NCBI GenBank assembly: GCA_021162745.1
Contig: JAGGYC010000086.1
Location: 1 to 64,000 of the forward strand
Direction: 5' to 3'
Length of the DNA: 64,000 bases
From: Desulfuromonas sp.
GTDB taxonomy: Bacteria; Desulfobacterota; Desulfuromonadia; Desulfuromonadales; Desulfuromonadaceae
Shown one piece after another: positions 52,345-60,899 of the stretch (position 1 is the stretch's first letter; the number at the start of each line of letters is the position of its first letter). A model generated the notes under the pieces. That model ran no database searches, was not told the origin of the DNA, and saw only the letters and a list, made by a program, of their open reading frames with translations. A program made the translations under genes and the position numbers.

Positions 52345-53253
52345 ATGGATGTCACAAATGAGCATGCCGATCAGGCGGATACTCTACGCTCTTTAAGCGA
52401 TCGTATGGGTGATATGCCACGGATGAATGCCGGCAGCAATAAGATGGCTCGTGTTTTATCTGTTACCAGTGGCAAAGGCGGCGTTGGTAAAACTGCGATT
52501 GTCTCCAACATAGCTGTTGCGCTGGGTCGGATGGGGAAACAAGTCTTGATTATTGATGCCGACCTCGGTCTGGCAAATATTGATGTCGTGTTTGGTTTGG
52601 CGCCGCGTTATAACCTCAATCATTTCTTCTCGGGGCAGCAAAGTCTGGCGTCGATTCTGGTCGACGGCCCGCCGGGGGTGCAGATTCTCCCTGCCGGATC
52701 AGGTGTCCAGCAGTTCACCCGCCTGGAAGCCAGTCATAAAATTCGTTTTCTCGATGACCTTGAGACGTTGCCGGGTGACTACGATATTGTATTGATCGAT
52801 ACCGAAGCGGGTATTTCGGAAAATGTGACCTATTTCAATCAGGCCGCACAGGACATACTGGTTGTCACTACCCCTGAGCCAACGGCCATTACCGATGCCT
52901 ATGCCCTGATGAAGCTGTTGTCTTCTCAGTATCATGAAAAACGTTTCAATCTGATTGTTAATTCCGTGCGCCATTCAGATGAGGCGCTGGATGTCTATCG
53001 TAAGTTGACCATGGTTTCAAACCGTTATCTGGATATCTCCATCGACTTTATGGGCGGTATCCCCTTTGATCGCAAGATGTACGAATCGGTACGGCGGCAA
53101 AAGGTGATGGTCGAGATGTATCCGGGACATAAGGTCAGTGTGGCGTTTGAAAAACTGGCCAGTAATCTTATCGCTGATAATCAACACAACGAACCCAAGG
53201 GGTCGTTGCAGTTCTTCTGGAAACGTCTTCTTTCTTTGGGAAGCGGTACCTAG
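52345..53253 (+). CDS. flhG: MinD-like ATPase FlhG (FleN)
   Basis: A 302-residue regulator of flagellar number. The N-terminal ADQADTLRSL matches the DQAxxLR activation helix that stimulates FlhF. The deviant Walker A is SGKGGVGKTAI; DADLGLANIDVVFGL and DTEAGISENV follow. Some FlhG/FleN proteins also restrain the FleQ activator, and a FleQ-like protein is in the window. Confidence 0.94.
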   Translation: MDVTNEHADQADTLRSLSDRMGDMPRMNAGSNKMARVLSVTSGKGGVGKTAIVSNIAVALGRMGKQVLIIDADLGLANIDVVFGLAPRYNLNHFFSGQQSLASILVDGPPGVQILPAGSGVQQFTRLEASHKIRFLDDLETLPGDYDIVLIDTEAGISENVTYFNQAAQDILVVTTPEPTAITDAYALMKLLSSQYHEKRFNLIVNSVRHSDEALDVYRKLTMVSNRYLDISIDFMGGIPFDRKMYESVRRQKVMVEMYPGHKVSVAFEKLASNLIADNQHNEPKGSLQFFWKRLLSLGSGT

Positions 53254-53255
53254 CG

Positions 53256-53990
53256 ATGAATGCCCCCTACGGATATCAGCCGACAGTAGGCCAGGATAAA
53301 AATGAGCTGGTCAAGGCACATATGCCGTTGGTGCGCCTTGTCGTTGAGCGGATGCGTGCTCAGGTTCCCGGTTTTGTCACCAAGGACGATATGACCAGTG
53401 CTGCTATGATGGGGTTGATGGATGCCGCCGGTCGTTTTGATGCCTCACGCGGCATCATGTTTAAAACCTTTGCTGAACGGCGGATTCGCGGAGCTATCTA
53501 CGATGAGATCCGCAAAATGGACTGGTTCTCTCGTTCGTTGCGCGAAAAGCAGGGGCGGATCGGTAAAACCATTTCGGCTATGGAGCATCGCCTCGGCCGT
53601 ACACCCGATGAGGATGAGGTGGCTGCCGAGCTTAACCTGAGCATCGACGATTATCGCCATATGCTGAATCAGGTCTGTCACCTTGGTTGCGTCAGTCTTA
53701 ACGAAACCTTGGATGAGCGTGATGACGGGCGTTGTTTTATCGATATGCTGGCCGATGATTCGCCAACGGTACAGCAGCAGATGGAACAGAGCGAGATTGC
53801 AGTAGATCTTGCCGCTCAGCTGGAAAAACTTTCTGAAAAAGAGCGCTTGGTTGTGTCTCTCTATTATTATGAAGAGTTGACGCAAAAGGAGATTGCGGAG
53901 GTTTTGGATCTCACCGAAGGTCGGATCTCCCAGCTCCACAGTCAGGCGCTGGTTAAACTGAAAGTTAAACTCTCCAGGAGGCAGTCCTAG
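53256..53990 (+). CDS. fliA: Flagellar sigma factor FliA (sigma28)
   Basis: A 244-residue sigma factor for late flagellar genes. Region 2 has KTFAERRIRGAIYDEIRKMDWFSRSLR; region 4 has LTQKEIAEVLDLTEGRISQLHSQALVKLK. It follows flhG by 2 bp. Its anti-sigma factor flgM lies at 60525. Confidence 0.96.
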   Translation: MNAPYGYQPTVGQDKNELVKAHMPLVRLVVERMRAQVPGFVTKDDMTSAAMMGLMDAAGRFDASRGIMFKTFAERRIRGAIYDEIRKMDWFSRSLREKQGRIGKTISAMEHRLGRTPDEDEVAAELNLSIDDYRHMLNQVCHLGCVSLNETLDERDDGRCFIDMLADDSPTVQQQMEQSEIAVDLAAQLEKLSEKERLVVSLYYYEELTQKEIAEVLDLTEGRISQLHSQALVKLKVKLSRRQS

Positions 53991-54147
53991 AATACGTGCT
54001 GTAGCGAGAAATCGGTTGGTCTTGGACAGGTTTTCGTAGGTTTGAGAGCGAATAGCCCTGCTATTTGTCGAAAACATACGGGAATATGGATCGATCAGAC
54101 GGTTTCGTAGTCGGCTCTTGTATTCTAGGACAGTCTCCTATACCACG

Positions 54148-54594
54148 GTGATCAATGTGCAGCAGACCCTTCATACCCTGATAGATAGCCTGTTTAACTT
54201 TACCCAGTTACCATTATTGCTGGTCTCGGTGATGATGTTGCTGTTCGCCGTCTCCTTGCTGCGCCAGCAGCGCCGCATCCGCTTTGAAATCCAGCGCCGC
54301 GAAGAGGCTGACCGACAACTGCTCAATGCTTTGCAACGCATTACCAAACTCGAAGATAGTCTTGACCCGTCTTCCTCCCAGTCGTCCACCTTTGAGCGCA
54401 GTCTCGATCACGCCGAACTGAAGAGTCGTTTACAGACCCCCGTGACATCCGGTAATGCGCCCGACAAATATCGTCATGTGGCCTCACTGGCACAGCAGGG
54501 GATGTCAGATCAACAGATTGCCGAGGTATTGAACATCTCAGTGCCTGAAGCCACTCAGTTGGTTTCATTGTCGCGTATCGCCCGCAACGATTAA
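54148..54594 (+). CDS. Membrane-anchored DUF6115/SwrB-like protein after fliA
   Basis: About 148 residues from GTG 54148 (an in-frame TTG at 54118 would add ten; no clear ribosome-binding site decides). One N-terminal membrane span (LPLLLVSVMMLLFAVSLL) is followed by a coiled coil (~35-70) and a C-terminal HTH-like segment KYRHVASLAQQGMSDQQIAEVLNISVPEATQLVSL. The layout and the place right after the motility sigma gene recall SwrB of Bacillus subtilis, which promotes basal-body maturation, and the DUF2802/DUF6115 families. Homology is a guess from pattern only. Confidence 0.6.
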   Translation: MINVQQTLHTLIDSLFNFTQLPLLLVSVMMLLFAVSLLRQQRRIRFEIQRREEADRQLLNALQRITKLEDSLDPSSSQSSTFERSLDHAELKSRLQTPVTSGNAPDKYRHVASLAQQGMSDQQIAEVLNISVPEATQLVSLSRIARND

Positions 54595-54672
54595 ATACCC
54601 TCCTTCTTTATTTCTCCCTGCTGTATCCCTTTTTGTATCAACGTTAATCAGTATCGACTATGGCACTTCTCA

Positions 54673-54700
54673 ATTGCTCACAACGACCTTTGTGAGCAAT
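54673..54700. promoter_or_regulatory. Perfect 11-bp palindrome upstream of flgF
   Basis: ATTGCTCACAA (54673-54683) and TTGTGAGCAAT (54690-54700) with a 6-bp gap. It lies 6 bp upstream of the sigma28-like -35 element. No T-run follows. It can be an operator or an inefficient terminator hairpin. Confidence 0.6.
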
Positions 54701-54706
54701 CCGGGC

Positions 54707-54734
54707 TAAACTTTCGTTGCACTGTTGTCGATAT
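54707..54734 (+). promoter_or_regulatory. Sigma28-type promoter upstream of flgF
   Basis: TAAACTTT-N12-GTCGATAT resembles the FliA consensus TAAAGTTT-N11-GCCGATAA, with 7 of 8 and 6 of 8 matches and one extra spacer base. It lies 33 bp ahead of the flgF ATG. Confidence 0.55.
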
Positions 54735-54767
54735 GTCAGGTAACGAATGATCAATCAGGAGTTTGAG

Positions 54768-55490
54768 ATGAGTTCAGGAATCTATGCAGCCCTCAGCGGC
54801 GCCATTTGTAAAATGCAATCGGTTGAGATTGCGACCAACAATCTCGCTAATGCGAATAGTAATGGCTACAAGAGGGAACGTTTGAGCTTTAGCTCAGTGC
54901 TGGATGATGCCACGCAGGCGCAAAGCAGTGGTGGGATCAACTACGTTTACACCGGCAGTAGCAAGACTGATTTCGAGCAAGGGATCATGGCCGAAACTAA
55001 AAACGATCTCGATGTCGGGATCAACGGTGAAGGCTATTTCAAAATCCGTAGTGAGGGTAAAATCTACTATACCCGTTTGGGGAATTTTGATCGCCGGGGC
55101 GACGGTACCCTGGTGACTCGAACTGGAGATGCAGTTTTGAGTGCCGAAGGGAAGCCGATTGTTCTCCCTGAAGGGCCGATAACCATTGATGAACAGGGCT
55201 CGATTCTCAGTGCTGAAGGTGAGGTCGGGCGGCTGAGTGTTTTCGCCCCGGACGAAAATCTGTTGACTAAACAGGGGCAGTGTCGGATGGCCTACAGCGG
55301 TGACGAAAAGACCGTGATGGTGAGCGAGGGGGCACAACTGATGCAAGGCCATCAGGAACAGTCCAATGTCCAGTCGATGGAAGAGACCATTACGATGATG
55401 ACCAGCATGCGTGCTTTTGAGAGCTATCAGAAGGCGATGAAAAATTATTTCACCATCGATTCCAAGGCCGCTGAGATCGGTTCTCTCTAG
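54768..55490 (+). CDS. flgF: Flagellar rod protein FlgF
   Basis: A 240-residue proximal rod protein. It starts MSSGIYAALSGAICKMQSVEIATNNLANANSNGYKRE, and ends with the QSNVQSMEETITMMTSMRAFESYQKAM helix. ATG 54768 is seven bases from AGGAG; ATG 54747 is less likely. Confidence 0.94.
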   Translation: MSSGIYAALSGAICKMQSVEIATNNLANANSNGYKRERLSFSSVLDDATQAQSSGGINYVYTGSSKTDFEQGIMAETKNDLDVGINGEGYFKIRSEGKIYYTRLGNFDRRGDGTLVTRTGDAVLSAEGKPIVLPEGPITIDEQGSILSAEGEVGRLSVFAPDENLLTKQGQCRMAYSGDEKTVMVSEGAQLMQGHQEQSNVQSMEETITMMTSMRAFESYQKAMKNYFTIDSKAAEIGSL

Positions 55491-55559
55491 GATCGATCCG
55501 TACTTAATAATTTACTGAATTAACAACATAAAGTAACACGCGCAGACAGGAGCAGGGAT

Positions 55560-56345
55560 ATGATCAGAGCATTGTGGACGGCGGCAACGGGGATGGCTTC
55601 TCAGCAGATGAACATTGATGTCATCGCCAACAACCTGGCCAATGTAAACACCAGTGGTTTCAAGAAAAGTCGTGCCGATTTTCAGGAACTGCTCTATCAG
55701 GTCAGTAAGACACCGGGTAGTTCCACCTCTGCCGATACCGTATCGCCGACCGGAATTCAGGTCGGCCTCGGTTCACGTACCGCTGCGGTACAGAAAGTAT
55801 TCAGCGTTGGTGACATGATGCAGACCGAGAATGAGTTGGATATGGCGATAGAAGGGCGTGGCTTCTTTCAGGTCGATATGCCTGATGGCACCACCTCGTA
55901 TACCCGCTCCGGCGCCTTGAAAAAAGATGGCGATGGTCGTCTGACAACCTCGGAAGGCTATCTGCTGACACCGCAGATTGTTATCCCTGAAAATACCACC
56001 AGTATTTCCATCGGTCAGGACGGTACCGTCGATGTCTTTCTCGATGGCGAGTCAAGCTCAACCCAGATCGGTGTTATAGAGTTGGCCGTGTTCAGTAATG
56101 AATCGGGTTTGCGCAGCCTGGGTCGTAACCTGTATGCCGAAACGGTCTCTTCCGGTACCGCGATCACCGGTGTGCCGGGTGAAAGCGGTATGGGCACCTT
56201 GTCTCAAGGTTATCTTGAAGGATCGAATGTCAGCGTCATGGAGGAGATGGTCAACATGATTGCCGGTCAGCGTGCCTACGAGGTCAACTCCAAGGCGATC
56301 AAGACTGCCGATGAGATTTTGCAGATGACCAACAACCTGGTGTAG
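55560..56345 (+). CDS. flgG: Flagellar distal rod protein FlgG
   Basis: A 261-residue distal rod subunit: MIRALWTAATGMASQQMNIDVIANNLANVNTSGFKKSRADFQELLYQ and C-terminal GSNVSVMEEMVNMIAGQRAYEVNSKAIKTADEI. The length and the rod-specific FQELLYQ stretch separate it from FlgF and FlgE. Confidence 0.97.
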   Translation: MIRALWTAATGMASQQMNIDVIANNLANVNTSGFKKSRADFQELLYQVSKTPGSSTSADTVSPTGIQVGLGSRTAAVQKVFSVGDMMQTENELDMAIEGRGFFQVDMPDGTTSYTRSGALKKDGDGRLTTSEGYLLTPQIVIPENTTSISIGQDGTVDVFLDGESSSTQIGVIELAVFSNESGLRSLGRNLYAETVSSGTAITGVPGESGMGTLSQGYLEGSNVSVMEEMVNMIAGQRAYEVNSKAIKTADEILQMTNNLV

Positions 56346-56357
56346 GGGTGAAATAAT

Positions 56358-57323
56358 TTGTCTGTCGCAGGGAAAAGGTATGAACTTGCCGTACTACTGT
56401 GTTGCCTGGTCGCACTGCTTCTTAGCAGTACGGCCGTACGGGCTGAGCAGATCACTCTAAAGTCCCATGCCGTGGTGCGTGGTGCGCAGATCACCTTGGG
56501 TCTGGTCGCCGAAATTTCACCGCCATCGTCACAGCTTTCAGCAAAAAGGTTGGCTCGTGCACCCAAGCCTGCCCAGACTGTCGTTCTCAAGCGAGAGCAG
56601 ATTGAGCGGGCACTACGACAAAACGGCGTGGATGTTACCAAACTGAGCTGGGCGGGGGCGAAAAGTGTCCGTGTTGAAGGCTCCAGTCAGACCATTACCG
56701 CCGACAGTGTCCAGCAGCAGATTGATACTTTTTTGCGTAACGCTGAGGCGCGTCGCCCTGATGTAACCTTTGCCTTTACCCCGTTTTCGCCGCCACAACC
56801 ATTCATTTTGCCTGCGGGCTCCATACAGATTGAGGTCATTCCTGCGGTACGTGATATTGTCGGTAGCCGTCATTTTACCTTGGTCTATCGGGTCAACGGT
56901 CGTACGGTGAAAAATCTTGCTGTTCGAGGCAAGTTGCTGGTTGAGGCCGATGTGGTTGTCGCTCAGCAACCGTTACGACGTGGTGCCATCATCTCTGAGC
57001 GTGACGTTGATGTCACAACGCTGGATATCAGCCGCCTGCGCGATCCGCTATTCAGCCTGGCCGATGTCGTTGGCAAGCGGGTGGCACGCAGTGTGCGGGC
57101 CGGTCAGGTGATCGAACGAAAAAATGTTGAATTTCCTCCGCTGGTGAAAAAAGGGGCGTTTGTCCGAATTGTCGCCCGCCGTGGCGCCATGCTGTTAACG
57201 GCTATCGGTATCGCCCGTCAGGATGGACAACTCGAAGAGATTATTCGTGTGCAAAACAGTCGTTCAAATAAAGAGATCCGGGCCCGGGTTGTTGGCCCCG
57301 ACCAGGTTGAAGTGGAGTTTTGA
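56358..57323 (+). CDS. flgA: P-ring assembly chaperone FlgA
   Basis: A 321-residue periplasmic protein with a signal peptide (ELAVLLCCLVALLLSSTAVRA) from the TTG start at 56358. The C-terminal SAF-like domain has PLRRGAIISERDV, VVGKRVARSVRAGQVI and GDQVxVEF-like ending. It helps FlgI form the P ring. It lies 1 bp before flgH. Confidence 0.93.
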   Translation: MSVAGKRYELAVLLCCLVALLLSSTAVRAEQITLKSHAVVRGAQITLGLVAEISPPSSQLSAKRLARAPKPAQTVVLKREQIERALRQNGVDVTKLSWAGAKSVRVEGSSQTITADSVQQQIDTFLRNAEARRPDVTFAFTPFSPPQPFILPAGSIQIEVIPAVRDIVGSRHFTLVYRVNGRTVKNLAVRGKLLVEADVVVAQQPLRRGAIISERDVDVTTLDISRLRDPLFSLADVVGKRVARSVRAGQVIERKNVEFPPLVKKGAFVRIVARRGAMLLTAIGIARQDGQLEEIIRVQNSRSNKEIRARVVGPDQVEVEF

Positions 57324-57324
57324 G

Positions 57325-58023
57325 ATGAAAATGTCTCTCTATCGTATCGTCGTACTGATTATTGCTGTTTCGGTTCTGGAGGCCTGTGCCCCCGTTCAGC
57401 ACTCTGTGTCTGAGACCATGGCTCCGGTGACCGTTGAACAGCCGGTGATCGAAGCCCCTGTACCAACGACACCAGGCTCGTTGTGGACAACCGGTAATGG
57501 CAGTCTGTTTATCGATAATCGCGCCGGTCGTGTTGGCGATATTCTCACCGTGGCGATCTATGAGAGAGCCGAAGCCAGCAAGGAAGCGACCACATCCACC
57601 GGTCGCTCCACATCTGCCAGTGCCGACATTACCAAATTGTTTGGTCTGGAGTCCAACATCGCCGGCTTGGGCGGTGCCGATCCGACAAATCTGATCAGTG
57701 CCGGTTATAGCAACGATTTTCAGGGCTCTGGATCCACCACTCGCAAAGAGGATCTGGTGGCCACCCTTACCACCCGTGTGGTGGAAGTGTTGCCCAACGG
57801 AACCCTGCGTATCTCCGGCAGCAAGAGCGTGACGGTGAATCATGAACAACAGTTGATCCATTTGAGCGGTATTGTCCGTCAGCAAGATATTTCACCTGCC
57901 AATCTGATTGATTCAAAATATGTCCTCGATGCCAATATCGTTTACACGGGTAAAGGGGTGATCGACGACAAACAGAAGCCGGGTTGGTTATTGCGCCTGC
58001 TGGATAACGTGAGTCCGTTTTAG
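57325..58023 (+). CDS. flgH: Flagellar L-ring lipoprotein FlgH
   Basis: A 232-residue outer-membrane lipoprotein. The lipobox VLEAC gives Cys19 or so as the lipidated residue. The core PGSLW, NRAGRVGDILTVAI, RTREDLVATLTTRVVEVLPNG (here TTRKEDLVATLTTRV) and VNHEQQLIHLSGIVRQQDI are typical. ATG 57325 begins one base after flgA; longer frames overlap flgA. Confidence 0.95.
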   Translation: MKMSLYRIVVLIIAVSVLEACAPVQHSVSETMAPVTVEQPVIEAPVPTTPGSLWTTGNGSLFIDNRAGRVGDILTVAIYERAEASKEATTSTGRSTSASADITKLFGLESNIAGLGGADPTNLISAGYSNDFQGSGSTTRKEDLVATLTTRVVEVLPNGTLRISGSKSVTVNHEQQLIHLSGIVRQQDISPANLIDSKYVLDANIVYTGKGVIDDKQKPGWLLRLLDNVSPF

Positions 58024-58408
58024 GTGTTTTTGTGCGCCCAAGTTTTCCGTTTGTCGCCGCTGAACGCCATGAGCTTTGTCGGTTGGGTTAGCGCAGCGCA
58101 ACACAACACAACACAACTGTTGATAAAACCAAGGTCAAGTTCGCGGGTCTCGCCCCGCAGGCGACGTACTTTTTGCCAAGCCCAAAAAAGTAAGCAAAAA
58201 TGGCTTTTGAAACAAAAGTAACCAACCGTGGCGTGCAACGGTTTCAGGGTGCGCACGGCGTGGCTGCCCGAGCTGCGAGGGCGGGCCTGATCCCTTGCGG
58301 CCCGCATGACTTTGATAGATGATATTTCATCATGAACGTGGTGGGGCAATTTAGTTTAACTTGATACAACTAATCACACAGGAGCCATCCTGTCGTATGG
58401 AGAACACC
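58024..58408. repeat. Intergenic repeat region between flgH and flgI
   Basis: About 385 bp that break the flgHI pair. It carries an (ACAAC)n microsatellite near 58099-58118, a GCGGG/CCCGC hairpin (58143-58158), an imperfect palindrome TACTTTTTG/CAAAAAAGTA (58167-58175, 58183-58192) and GC-rich, AT-rich blocks. The unit GCGACGTACTTTTTGCC resembles the well-known dispersed intergenic repeat GCGACCTACTTTCTTTGCC of many proteobacteria, but I cannot confirm the family here. Confidence 0.6.
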
Positions 58409-59509
58409 ATGAAAACGGTTAAGCTGATTATTCCCATGCTGGTTGTGGTCGTGCTTTGTCAGCCTGCATGGGCCAGCCGGATCAAGGATCTGGCCGATAT
58501 TGAAGGTGTGCGGAATAACCAGCTGGTGGGCTATGGTCTGGTGGTTGGTCTTAACGGCACCGGCGACAGTTCCAGCACGGAATTTACCGTCCAGTCACTG
58601 GTGAACATGATGGAACGCCTCGGCATGCGAATTGATCGCGACAATGTCAAGGTGGACAATGTTGCCGCCGTCATGGTGACGGCCAAATTGCCCCCCTTTG
58701 CCAAAGCCGGTAGTTCCATCGATGTGCTGGCCTCCTCTATTGGTGATGCCGACAGTCTGGTCGGTGGCACCCTGCTGCTGACGCCGCTTAAAGGCCCTGA
58801 TGGGCAAGTCTATGCCGTGGCTCAGGGGCCGTTAGCCGTCGGTGCACTGTCGTTCGGTGGCAAAGCAGCCAAGGTACAGAAAAACCACCCCACCGTTGGA
58901 CGTATTCCCGGCGGGGCATTGGTGGAACGGGAAGTTCCGTTTCAACTGCCGCAAAACCGGGCATTGAATTATCGTCTGCGCAGTGCCGATTTTACCACCG
59001 TCACCCGGATGGCCGGCGTGATCAACCAGCACTTTGGCCAACCCCTGGCCAAGCCGCTGGATAGTGGTTCGCTACAGATTCTGGTGGCGGATCAATATGC
59101 CAACTCGCTGGTTGAATTTATTGCTCGCATCGAACATCTTGAAGTGCAGCCCGATATGGCAGCCAAGATTATTGTCAACGAGCGCAGCGGCACCATTGTC
59201 ATGGGTGAGAATGTTCGCCTGTCGACCGTTGCCGTGTCACACGGTAATCTCAATCTGATCATCAGCGAGAGTGCCCAGGTCTCACAGCCCGGAGCATTGG
59301 CTCGCAAAGGCGACACTGTTGAGGTGCCGGAAACCGATTTGGCTGTCTCCGAGGACAAGGGCAATCTGGTTGTGTTGCCCATGGGTGTCAGTATTGGCGA
59401 TGTGGCTCGTGCCCTCAATGCCATTGGTGCCACACCCCGTGACCTGATTGCTATCTTCCAGGCCATCAAAGCGGCAGGGGCATTGCACGCCGAACTTGAG
59501 GTGCTGTAG
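58409..59509 (+). CDS. flgI: Flagellar P-ring protein FlgI
   Basis: A 366-residue periplasmic ring protein with a signal peptide (LIIPMLVVVVLCQPAWA). Its body has RIKDLADIEGVRNNQLVGYGLVVGLNGTGDSS, LLLTPLKGPDGQVYAVAQGPL and IVMGENVRLSTVAVSHGNL. ATG 58409 is six bases after GGAG; ATG 58397 is in frame. Confidence 0.96.
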   Translation: MKTVKLIIPMLVVVVLCQPAWASRIKDLADIEGVRNNQLVGYGLVVGLNGTGDSSSTEFTVQSLVNMMERLGMRIDRDNVKVDNVAAVMVTAKLPPFAKAGSSIDVLASSIGDADSLVGGTLLLTPLKGPDGQVYAVAQGPLAVGALSFGGKAAKVQKNHPTVGRIPGGALVEREVPFQLPQNRALNYRLRSADFTTVTRMAGVINQHFGQPLAKPLDSGSLQILVADQYANSLVEFIARIEHLEVQPDMAAKIIVNERSGTIVMGENVRLSTVAVSHGNLNLIISESAQVSQPGALARKGDTVEVPETDLAVSEDKGNLVVLPMGVSIGDVARALNAIGATPRDLIAIFQAIKAAGALHAELEVL

Positions 59510-59540
59510 GGCACAGGGATGAAACCCTGAGGGTCAAAAC

Positions 59541-59686
59541 ATATTTCGCGCAGAGAGCGCAGGGCCCGCAGAGAAGGTCAAGATCAAAAAGCGTGTTTTT
59601 GGTTAGACCCTAACCCCGAATTCTTGGTTTTGCATTTCTCTGCGATCTCTGCGTCTTGAGAGAACGAAGTGAACGGGCGCGAGAAT
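59541..59686 (+). repeat. TIR-bounded non-coding repeat element, copy B (between flgI and flgJ)
   Basis: About 146 bp, same orientation as copy A. The left end TTTCGCGC is eroded; the right end GGGCGCGAGAAT (to 59686) is intact. The strings GATCTCTGCGTCTTGAG and GAACGAAGTGAACGGGCG are identical to copy A. Confidence 0.83.
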
Positions 59687-59797
59687 AGTTTTGATCCTTA
59701 TCCCCTGTATCCCTGTAAAAAATTAAAGATCTCTCGCCACAGGTCGATAAGATCAACAGCATGGTGCTCTAATATTGAATAACCAGCGAGGATGGCT

Positions 59798-60100
59798 ATG
59801 AATCTGCAAGTTGACCCACGGATGTATATCAACCAAGGTACGTCTTTGGAACATAGTGCAGCGGCCAGAAGCGACCAGCGTCTCGAACAGACCTGCGCGG
59901 AGTTTGAAGCGGTGATGGTGCAGATGATGTTTAAAGCCATGCGCGGCTCGGAACCAGAGGATGGCCTGCTCGAAAAAGATATGGCCAGCGAAGTCTACCG
60001 CGATCTGTTTGACGGTGAAGTTGCCCGTGATATGGCGCACAATCAGAGCATGGGGATCGGTTTGCACCTCTATCAGCAATTACAGGCAGGACCGCGCTAA
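59798..60100 (+). CDS. flgJ: Rod-binding protein FlgJ (N-terminal-type only)
   Basis: A 100-residue protein equal to the rod-binding N-terminal half of enteric FlgJ: LEQTCAEFEAVMVQMMFKAMRGSEPEDGLLEKDMASEVYRDLFDGEVARDMAHNQSMGIGLHLYQQL. The peptidoglycan hydrolase half is absent, as in many deltaproteobacteria, so another muramidase must open the wall. Confidence 0.92.
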   Translation: MNLQVDPRMYINQGTSLEHSAAARSDQRLEQTCAEFEAVMVQMMFKAMRGSEPEDGLLEKDMASEVYRDLFDGEVARDMAHNQSMGIGLHLYQQLQAGPR

Positions 60101-60177
60101 CCCTATCCCCTCCTTCCCAAATTGTCTCCTTAGCCCCCCTGGTTTTTTTGTTTTACCGAACCCTGAAAGTCAAAATC

Positions 60178-60367
60178 ATTCTCGCGCCCGTTCACTTCGT
60201 TCACTCAAGACGCAGAGCTCGCAGAGAAGAGCAAAGTCTAAACCGGAAATTCTGGATTAAGGTCTGAGCTGAAAACAAGAGCTTGGCCTCGGTTTTGATT
60301 TTTTCAGCGGACTCTGCGCTCTCTACGCGAGGCTGCTTTTGACCTTCTTTGCGGCTTGGCGCGAGAT
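60178..60367 (-). repeat. TIR-bounded non-coding repeat element, copy C (between flgJ and flgM)
   Basis: About 190 bp in opposite orientation to A and B. Ends are ATTCTCGCGCC (60178-60188) and GGCGCGAGAT (60358-60367). It contains CGTTCACTTCGTTC and CTCAAGACGCAGAG, the reverse complement of the shared core, and GCGGCTTGGCGCGAGA, the reverse complement of the left end of copy A. It is a little longer than the others. Confidence 0.85.
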
Positions 60368-60524
60368 AGATTTTTGTAAAAAGTTTTCCCTAAAGTTATT
60401 GCTGCCATTGGACGATATGTGTTCCATGGGAAGTTTTTTCTAGCGTATTTTTCTAAATAGAAACGTGGCACCAGTATCCGTTTCTTGAATAGTTCAAGTT
60501 TTTTTATACAAATAGGTGGACGAT

Positions 60525-60899
60525 ATGACGATGAGAATTGGTGGCGACAAGGGTCTGATTCAACAGGGGGCGGTCAAAAAGACGCAGCAGCAGCAGGATG
60601 TCAAAGGTTCTGCCAAGACCTCTACGACAGACAAGGTGAGCTTTTCTTCGGTACTGCAGCAGGCCAGTCAGACTCAACCGACGGCTGCTCCAATGCCAAC
60701 CCCGTCTCTTGAGGGCCTGCGGGCTCCCGTTTTGAACACTCCGGCCTATGTGCAGGATGTGGCAGAGGCGCAGGAGACTGAGCGAGCTTCCAAGGTGGCG
60801 GAACTCAAGCAGCAGGTGGCCGAAGGCTCCTATCAGCCTGACTTGAAAAAAGTCGCTACCAGCTTACTCAAGTTTATTGCTGAAGGGCGCCAGGTATGA
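60525..60899 (+). CDS. flgM: Anti-sigma28 factor FlgM
   Basis: A 124-residue protein, mostly disordered in the N-terminal half, with the FlgM sigma28-binding C-terminus SKVAELKQQVAEGSYQPDLKKVATSLLKFIAEGRQV. It binds FliA until the hook-basal body is complete. ATG 60525 is five bases after AGGTGG; a GTG at 60516 is less likely. It overlaps flgN by 4 bp. Confidence 0.9.
   Translation: MTMRIGGDKGLIQQGAVKKTQQQQDVKGSAKTSTTDKVSFSSVLQQASQTQPTAAPMPTPSLEGLRAPVLNTPAYVQDVAEAQETERASKVAELKQQVAEGSYQPDLKKVATSLLKFIAEGRQV

Noticed and set aside
54661-54677. TGGCAC followed by TTGC upstream of flgF as a sigma54 promoter
   Set aside because: The spacing between the two elements is two bases too long for sigma54.
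60466-60481. TGGCACC upstream of flgM as a sigma54 promoter
   Set aside because: The -12 position reads TCCG rather than TTGC, so only the -24 half is present.
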